DNA of 9,747 bases from Clostridium sp. CAG:594 (lineage in GTDB: Bacteria; Bacillota_I; Bacilli_A; RF39; UBA660). Within the stretch, counting starts at the first letter, position 1. Each line of letters starts with the position of its first letter. The notes beneath the pieces were generated by a model. The model ran no database searches, had not been told where the DNA came from, and saw only the letters and a list, made by a program, of their open reading frames with translations. The stretch covers positions 1 through 9,747 of the forward strand of contig FR881453.1 in NCBI GenBank assembly GCA_000434835.1. Direction: 5' to 3'. Of this stretch, positions 5,980 through 9,747 are shown one piece after another. The translations under genes and the position numbers were made by a program.

Positions 5980-6006
5980 ACCAAAATAGTTAATAAGCAT
6001 ATAATT
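5980..6006 (+). promoter_or_regulatory. Candidate sigma-K-type (or sigma-A) promoter of the Met/Asn-rich gene
   Basis: CACC with the AC core at 5980-5981 is followed after exactly 16 nt by CATATAATT (5998-6006), which fits AC-N16-CATAnnnTA except for the last base. The same bases contain a perfect sigma-A -10 TATAAT (6000-6005) but no good -35 for it, and seven of eight bases of the sigma-E -10. The sequence alone does not decide among these. The sigma-K reading is favoured slightly by the exact spacing and by the coat-like product. Confidence 0.45.
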
Positions 6007-6035
6007 AAATGAAAGCAAAATTAAGGAGGTAAAGT

Positions 6036-6317
6036 ATGAAAAATGATAGAAATATGGGTATGATGCCATTTCCTAACATGATGGGTGGTATGCCTACTAA
6101 TATGTTAATGTTTCCAAATTACATGAATGATAACTATAATAATTTAGATACAAGAGTATCTTCATTAGAAAAAAAAGTCAAAGTTTTAGAAAACAGAATA
6201 TCAAGACTTGAGGTTCCATACCAAAATAATTTAAATACAAATATGAATTCAAACTCACAAACTCCATATCAATCAACCCAAAATACTGGATATAACGGAG
6301 ATATGTATATGATGTAA
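6036..6317 (+). CDS. Small Met/Asn-rich protein with a trimeric coiled-coil motif
   Basis: I do not recognise a family. The 93 residues contain about 14 Met and 18 Asn, with no Cys and no signal peptide. Residues 1-34 are Met/Pro/Asn/Gly rich; residues 36-60 form a coiled coil (LDTRVSSLEKKVKVLENRISRLEV) with clean heptads and two copies of the RhxxhE trimerisation motif, RVSSLE (40-45) and RISRLE (54-59), 14 residues apart; the rest is Asn/Gln/Ser/Tyr rich. The composition resembles small spore coat or surface proteins of Firmicutes, which fits the possible sigma-K promoter, but this is inference. The start is firm: AAGGAGGT (6023-6030) lies 5 nt before the ATG, and a terminator begins at the stop. 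Repeats, low complexity and a strong ribosome site suggest an abundant structural protein. Confidence 0.85.
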   Translation: MKNDRNMGMMPFPNMMGGMPTNMLMFPNYMNDNYNNLDTRVSSLEKKVKVLENRISRLEVPYQNNLNTNMNSNSQTPYQSTQNTGYNGDMYMM

Positions 6318-6347
6318 AAAAAGAATCTACATAGTAGGTCCTTTTTT
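6317..6347. terminator. Terminator shared by convergent genes at 6317 and 6327
   Basis: The arms 6317-6330 and 6334-6347 pair around a 3-nt loop (ATA): six A-T pairs, G-C, one A/C mismatch, then A-T, T-G, C-G, T-A, A-T and C-G. The plus strand ends in a run of six T, and the A-run gives a T-run on the minus strand. The left arm starts at the stop of the Met/Asn-rich gene, and the stop codon of the convergent 176-residue gene (6327-6329) lies within the stem, so the hairpin can serve both. Confidence 0.75.
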
Positions 6348-6857
6348 ACTATTCGAAAGAATATCATTTAATTCATCTTCGGTAATTAGTCTATAGTCTA
6401 CAAGTTCAAAATAATCAGATTTATCAAGGGCATCTTTTAAATATGCCTTTTGCCTATCATTTAAATTAGCATTTCTTATTTTATTTAATAAAACGTTATA
6501 AACTTGCTCTTCAGAACTCTGGTTCTCATAATTACCATATGAATTATTTTTACTATTAAAATATTTATTTGCCATTGAAATTGCAACTGCAGATAAAAAT
6601 TGTCTATCATTTAAATAATTTCTCCATTTAGGTACATTTTCATCTAAAAATTTTTCCATTTCATCCTTATTACCTACTTGTCTTGCTATTACTTCAATTA
6701 TTTGCTGTGGTCCTCCTAAATTACGATCATACATAGGAAAATAATTTGCAACCATATCAACAATTTTATTTCTATACATGCTAACTGCAACGTTTGTATC
6801 AGTTATATTATTTTTTAACAACTCATTAGAAACATCTGAATATATTTTTTCAAACAT
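6327..6857 (-). CDS. Hypothetical protein, 176 residues, soluble and helical
   Basis: I do not recognise this protein. It has no signal peptide, membrane segment or Cys. It looks all-helical, in two parts joined by an Asn/Ser/Tyr-rich linker at about 101-115. Residues 45-62 contain NLGGPQQIIEVIARQVG. The pentapeptide LNDRQ occurs twice, at 82-86 and 132-136, each at the start of a helix (FLSAVAIS and KAYLKDAL), which may mark a diverged internal repeat. The C-terminus reads RLITEDELNDILSNSKK. Support for coding: ATG at 6857 after AAGGAGATGAT, a sigma-A promoter upstream and a terminator at the end. It forms its own transcript, convergent with the Met/Asn-rich gene. No function can be assigned from context. 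Confidence 0.85.
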   Translation of the reverse strand: MFEKIYSDVSNELLKNNITDTNVAVSMYRNKIVDMVANYFPMYDRNLGGPQQIIEVIARQVGNKDEMEKFLDENVPKWRNYLNDRQFLSAVAISMANKYFNSKNNSYGNYENQSSEEQVYNVLLNKIRNANLNDRQKAYLKDALDKSDYFELVDYRLITEDELNDILSNSKKGPTM

Positions 6858-6884
6858 AATTTATCATCTCCTTGGTATATGTCT

Positions 6885-6913
6885 AATATAACATATAACT
6901 TATTTAAACTCAA
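6885..6913 (-). promoter_or_regulatory. Sigma-A promoter of the 176-residue gene
   Basis: On the minus strand TTGAGT (6908-6913, four of six matches) is separated by 17 nt from TATATT (6885-6890, five of six). The start codon at 6857 is 27 nt downstream of the -10, with the AAGGAG ribosome site in between. Confidence 0.6.
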
Positions 6914-6938
6914 AGTAATTATAAAAACATATGTAAAT

Positions 6939-6966
6939 AAAAAAGTAAAGCTTTTTAATGCTTTAC
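6939..6966 (-). terminator. Rho-independent terminator of cse60-murJ
   Basis: On the minus strand GTAAAGC (6960-6966) pairs with GCTTTAC (6945-6951) across an 8-nt loop and is followed by six T (complement of 6939-6944). The first arm is in the last codons of the flippase gene and the stop codon (6955-6957) is in the loop. Confidence 0.78.
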
Positions 6967-8583
6967 CTTCCTTAATTTCTTAAATATTTTATCTCCAAAT
7001 ATCTCTTTAAATATACCATTTTTTATAGTAAGTGTAAAATAAATTAAAGCTCCTACCAGACCATATATTATAATTAATACTATAGAATTTAACCTACCAG
7101 TGGTATTAAGCGGAATAAATATCTTCATTACGTTAAGTGTAATTATCATTAAAATAAGTGGATATACAAATTTAAACATCTTTTTAAAGTATTCTTTAAA
7201 ATCTAAGCTAACCGTTTTATTAATTACTACTAAGTTTGTTATAACTGATGTTGTAAGACCTAATAGTGTTGCAAATGTAGCTCCCCAAAATGGTCTTAAT
7301 CCTATTTTATTAAATAAATAAATCATTGGAACTTGCAAGATAAGCTTTACTAATATTCCTGCAATTATACTTAAAAATACGTTTTTAAACTTATTTAGTG
7401 ACTGTGCAATTGATATTGAAGTTGTAAACATACATCTAAAAAGTGCAACAAAAATAGTAAAGCAAAATACTTTAGGACCCCATGCACTTGCACCATAAAA
7501 GGCATTAAATACCGGACCTGCTAAAATACTAAGACCAAAAGCCATTGGCATAGTAACATATAAAAGCATTAAAAATGACTGTTCTACTTTTTTCTTAACG
7601 TCTTTTTTATCTCCCTTAACAAAGCTTGCCGTTATATTTGGAACAAGGCTTGTCATAAGTCCAGTAGATATTGCAAGAACAACGCTATTTAACTTATTTC
7701 CAGTCGTATTAATAACACCTATTATGCTTTCCGCATCCTTGGTTTTAAAACCTATTTTTGCAAGTGTATTAATAATCGTTGTCATATCTATATAGTCATA
7801 TACCGAAAGTGCAAGACCAAATGATATAAAAGGAACTGAATAAATTAAAAGCTTCTTTATAATAGCTTTATTTGTAATTTTTTTCTCTTCTTCTTTAGCC
7901 TCGGCCTTAGTTATTATCTCTTTTTTATTTTTATGTATTTTTATAAGCAGATAAATAAGCGCTACCAAAGCTCCTATTGTTGCACCAAAAACTGCTACTC
8001 CAACAGCATTTACAACACCTACTTTAAATACCCTCATGCATAAGTAACTGCCAATTAAAATAACAGCAATTCTAACAATTTGCTCAAGCACCTGACTTAT
8101 AGAAGGAGGTGTAATAAACTTATGACCTTGAAGGTAACCTTTCGTAACACTTAGGTATGGAACAATAAGTATTGCAGTTGATATAATTCTAATTACAAAC
8201 GTAATGCTTTCCTTAGAATTACCACCTGTATTATCACCCATTATTTGATTAGCAATTAATGGTGCTCCTAAAAACATGATTATAAATAAAATTATTCCAA
8301 GAACAATTAATAGTCTTTTACCGAGCTTATACGCTCTTTCTTTTGTGCTGTAATATTCAAGCGTATTATACTCACTAATTAACTTACTCATTGCAGGAGG
8401 AATACCTACCGTTGATAAAGATAAGAATAAGTTATATATAGTATAAGCATAACCATATAAAGCAATGGATGATTCTCCTATTATTGCATAAAATGGTATT
8501 ACATATATAATTCCTAAAAACTTCGTTATAACTATTCCTATTGTTGCTATTAAAGCACCATTAATAAAACTATTTTTCTTCAA
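6955..8583 (-). CDS. murJ: MurJ/SpoVB-family lipid II flippase (YtgP-like)
   Basis: This 542-residue, highly hydrophobic protein belongs to the MOP (MATE-like) flippase superfamily and should have about 14 membrane helices. The N-terminus (FINGALIATIGIVITKFLGIIYVIPFY, read in parts at 6-32), ALYGYAYTIYNLFLSLSTVGIPPAMSKLISEYN (41-73) and TKGYLQGHKFITPPSISQVLEQIVR (147-171) match the YtgP/SpoVB type of Bacilli. B. subtilis YtgP is a MurJ that moves lipid II across the membrane; SpoVB is the sporulation paralogue for cortex synthesis. The N-terminal part looks closer to YtgP, but I cannot exclude the SpoVB role. The start is TTG at 8583: an in-frame stop lies 6 nt upstream, and AAGGGATGATG from the end of cse60 provides the ribosome site. 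The gap to cse60 is 6 nt, so the pair is translationally coupled. An autonomous terminator follows. Confidence 0.93.
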   Translation of the reverse strand: MKKNSFINGALIATIGIVITKFLGIIYVIPFYAIIGESSIALYGYAYTIYNLFLSLSTVGIPPAMSKLISEYNTLEYYSTKERAYKLGKRLLIVLGIILFIIMFLGAPLIANQIMGDNTGGNSKESITFVIRIISTAILIVPYLSVTKGYLQGHKFITPPSISQVLEQIVRIAVILIGSYLCMRVFKVGVVNAVGVAVFGATIGALVALIYLLIKIHKNKKEIITKAEAKEEEKKITNKAIIKKLLIYSVPFISFGLALSVYDYIDMTTIINTLAKIGFKTKDAESIIGVINTTGNKLNSVVLAISTGLMTSLVPNITASFVKGDKKDVKKKVEQSFLMLLYVTMPMAFGLSILAGPVFNAFYGASAWGPKVFCFTIFVALFRCMFTTSISIAQSLNKFKNVFLSIIAGILVKLILQVPMIYLFNKIGLRPFWGATFATLLGLTTSVITNLVVINKTVSLDFKEYFKKMFKFVYPLILMIITLNVMKIFIPLNTTGRLNSIVLIIIYGLVGALIYFTLTIKNGIFKEIFGDKIFKKLRKVKH

Positions 8584-8589
8584 AATACA

Positions 8590-8763
8590 TCATCCCTTAT
8601 CTATGTATATTATCATCGCTGAAAAGCAATAAAGCTGCTCTTCTCCACATACTCCTATTGAAACTTGATATTTTATATCAACTATTTCTTTACCTGAAAT
8701 AAATGAGTTTACAGCCTCTTCTAAATCCTTTTCATGATCACAATCAAAAACCCTAACCTTCAT
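8590..8763 (-). CDS. cse60: Sporulation protein Cse60 family
   Basis: This 57-residue protein matches Cse60, a small sigma-E-dependent mother-cell protein of unknown function in B. subtilis (about 60 residues). Shared features are the start KVRVFDCDHEKDLEEAVNSF, the centre IVDIKYQVS and the C-terminal block EEQLYCFSAMIIY. The frame extends to a GTG at 8772, but that GTG lies in the ribosome site GGGTGA; the ATG at 8763, 6 nt after GGGTG, gives the family N-terminus and is chosen. The gene precedes the MurJ-type flippase by 6 nt and supplies its ribosome site, so the two are coupled. No sigma-E -10 (CATACAnT) is visible upstream; only a sigma-A-like extended -10 is seen, which is odd for a member of this family. 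Identification is from memory of the family sequence. Confidence 0.88.
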   Translation of the reverse strand: MKVRVFDCDHEKDLEEAVNSFISGKEIVDIKYQVSIGVCGEEQLYCFSAMIIYIDKG

Positions 8764-8821
8764 AATTATCACCCAAAATAATTATAATAAATAAACTTGT
8801 CTTAAATTGTCATCTTTTATA

Positions 8822-8830
8822 ATTATAACA
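8822..8830 (-). promoter_or_regulatory. Extended -10 promoter candidate of cse60-murJ
   Basis: TGTTATAAT on the minus strand is identical to the element before the lipoprotein operon. The -35 position falls inside the upstream terminator stem and is poorly matched (TATCTA). The predicted leader to the cse60 ATG is about 50 nt. A second TATAAT lies closer to the gene at about 8780-8785 on the minus strand but would leave almost no leader. Confidence 0.45.
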
Positions 8831-8832
8831 AA

Positions 8833-8855
8833 AAAACTATCTATTAGATAGTTTT
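8833..8855 (-). terminator. Rho-independent terminator of the secreted-protein gene
   Basis: AAAACTATCT (8833-8842) pairs with AGATAGTTTT (8846-8855) around a 3-nt loop; on the minus strand the second arm runs into six T (complement of 8831-8836). It begins 12 nt after the stop codon of the secreted protein and directly precedes the cse60 promoter candidate. The stem is A/T rich, so termination may be incomplete. Confidence 0.68.
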
Positions 8856-8867
8856 AATTAAAATATT

Positions 8868-9747
8868 TTACAACTCAGATTTTTTTATTGTAATTACTGG
8901 GCGTAGGCCAAATAAACCATTTTGGTCTTTTTCGTGACCTCCTACTGCAGCATTTGAAAATACAAAATATACTAAATGATAATCGTTTGCTGTTCCTGTC
9001 CAATAATTAACAGAATATACCCATGATGGAGCTCCTGTACAAGAATCGTTCTTACAACCTAGATCAGTTAAATCAGAATACGTTATTAACCTTGTTGTTA
9101 CACCGGACTTTCTTAACGTATTTTTTAAGTAATTGTTATAATTTTGAAGTGGTTCATAAAGTGTTGAATTACTATCAAATACATCTGCTGGATAGCCTGT
9201 TCCATACTTACTTAATAAATTATGATTAAGAGTATCATCAGCCCAATAACCTGAAGCGGCATCAGTAGAAGGTGCAAAGATAATGGCACCCTTTACCTTA
9301 GTTGTTGTTGGAAGCCCACTATCATCAAACTTATAATTAACTGCATTTTCATTTTGAAGTCCATAGCCTTCTTCAGATGTTGGTATTGGTGTTGATGATG
9401 ATACACCAGCAAAATTGCTATTCATTACCACGTCATTGCCAACAAGCAAATTATACTTAGCAAGGGCTGTTATAGTATCTCCATTGTCTTTCATTGTGTA
9501 AAAGCACTCACTATCCAAACAAAACTCATCTCCAACAGCATAGTTCTTATCTGTATCAGAACCCTGTCCTGCACTAGTTACCTTTTCATCTGTTTGAACA
9601 AAGTTTAACTTGTATGATAATGATATTGTGCTTGTTTGTTTAGGTAAATATTCTTTTGTTAAATCTTTTATAAATTCTATTGTTATTGTTAAGATTTTTG
9701 TTTCACCTGCTGATAAAATATCTCCTTCACTTACTTCATTACCACTT
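8868..9747 (-). CDS. Secreted/surface protein, C-terminal part (DUF6273-like end), start outside window
   Basis: The frame is open from the stop at 8868 to the right edge (292 residues visible), with no in-frame ATG in the last 229 bases, so the gene begins beyond the window. The visible N-terminal part (about 50 residues, with segments such as ETKILTITIEF and STISLSYKLNFVQTD) is beta-rich and recalls the C-terminal strands of TasA/SipW-type secreted proteins. Next comes YAVGDEFCLDSECFYTM, then a long Gly/Asn/Ser/Thr-rich domain ending in SWVYSVNYWTG and GLFGLRPVITIKKSEL, the G(L/V)RPVI end typical of DUF6273-like extracellular domains. There are four Cys as two CX4C pairs (CLDSEC and CKNDSC), which could form small disulfide loops. 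No wall anchor or transmembrane tail follows. A surface or pseudopilin-like substrate is likely; binding partner unknown. The family calls are inference. Confidence 0.75.
   Translation of the reverse strand, partial: SGNEVSEGDILSAGETKILTITIEFIKDLTKEYLPKQTSTISLSYKLNFVQTDEKVTSAGQGSDTDKNYAVGDEFCLDSECFYTMKDNGDTITALAKYNLLVGNDVVMNSNFAGVSSSTPIPTSEEGYGLQNENAVNYKFDDSGLPTTTKVKGAIIFAPSTDAASGYWADDTLNHNLLSKYGTGYPADVFDSNSTLYEPLQNYNNYLKNTLRKSGVTTRLITYSDLTDLGCKNDSCTGAPSWVYSVNYWTGTANDYHLVYFVFSNAAVGGHEKDQNGLFGLRPVITIKKSEL

Noticed and set aside
8831..8855. Inverted repeat as insertion-sequence end
   Set aside because: There is no partner copy, no transposase and no target duplication; position and T-run fit a terminator.
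9516..9518. TTG at 9518 as start of the secreted protein
   Set aside because: The frame stays open through to the right edge without a stop, the upstream codons read as a sensible beta-rich domain, and the TTG splits the CX4C pair CLDSEC.
1..9747. Mollicutes genetic code (TGA as Trp), considered because of the very low GC
   Set aside because: Trp codons are TGG, for example in the CotE motif GCWVINH, and cse60 ends at a TGA that gives the right protein length.

Overview
The window looks like a chromosomal segment of a low-GC, spore-forming member of the Bacilli (Firmicutes). The DNA is strongly A+T rich, housekeeping genes resemble Bacillus homologues (RpsP, KhpA, TrmB, a MurJ/YtgP-type flippase), and two sporulation proteins are present (CotE and Cse60). 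Trp is encoded by TGG and TGA is used as a stop, so the code is standard rather than the Mollicutes code. An uncultured gut Bacilli lineage (RF39- or Erysipelotrichales-like) is a plausible guess, but the sequence alone does not place it. I see no mobile element, CRISPR array, tRNA or rRNA, and no gene-free stretch over 300 bases.

Layout. Positions 1-634: a minus-strand rpsP-khpA operon with a near-consensus sigma-A promoter and a terminator. Positions 668-1290: minus-strand cotE with its own terminator and a sigma-K-like promoter, which shares bases with a divergent sigma-A promoter for a plus-strand 114-residue unknown protein. Positions 1637-4092: a minus-strand operon, transcribed from an extended -10 promoter, of lipoprotein, acidic scaffold-like protein with a SepF-like N-terminal helix, YtxG-like and YtxH-like envelope proteins. 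Positions 4130-5978: minus-strand trmB overlapping a membrane-anchored GH25 muramidase. Positions 5980-6347: a plus-strand Met/Asn-rich, trimeric coiled-coil protein with a promoter resembling sigma-K. Positions 6327-6913: a minus-strand unknown protein with its own promoter. Positions 6939-8830: minus-strand cse60-murJ. Positions 8833-9747: the 3' part of a secreted surface protein whose start lies beyond the right edge.

The genes share a theme of cell envelope and spore surface: peptidoglycan precursor export (MurJ), peptidoglycan cleavage (GH25), envelope-associated proteins (lipoprotein/acidic protein/YtxG/YtxH), spore coat morphogenesis (CotE, perhaps the Met/Asn-rich protein) and a mother-cell sporulation protein (Cse60). 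Several starts were moved inward from the longest reading frame because the Shine-Dalgarno sequence decides them; three genes appear to start with TTG. The best candidates for something undescribed are the acidic scaffold-like protein of the ytxG/ytxH operon and the small trimeric coiled-coil protein with a coat-like composition.
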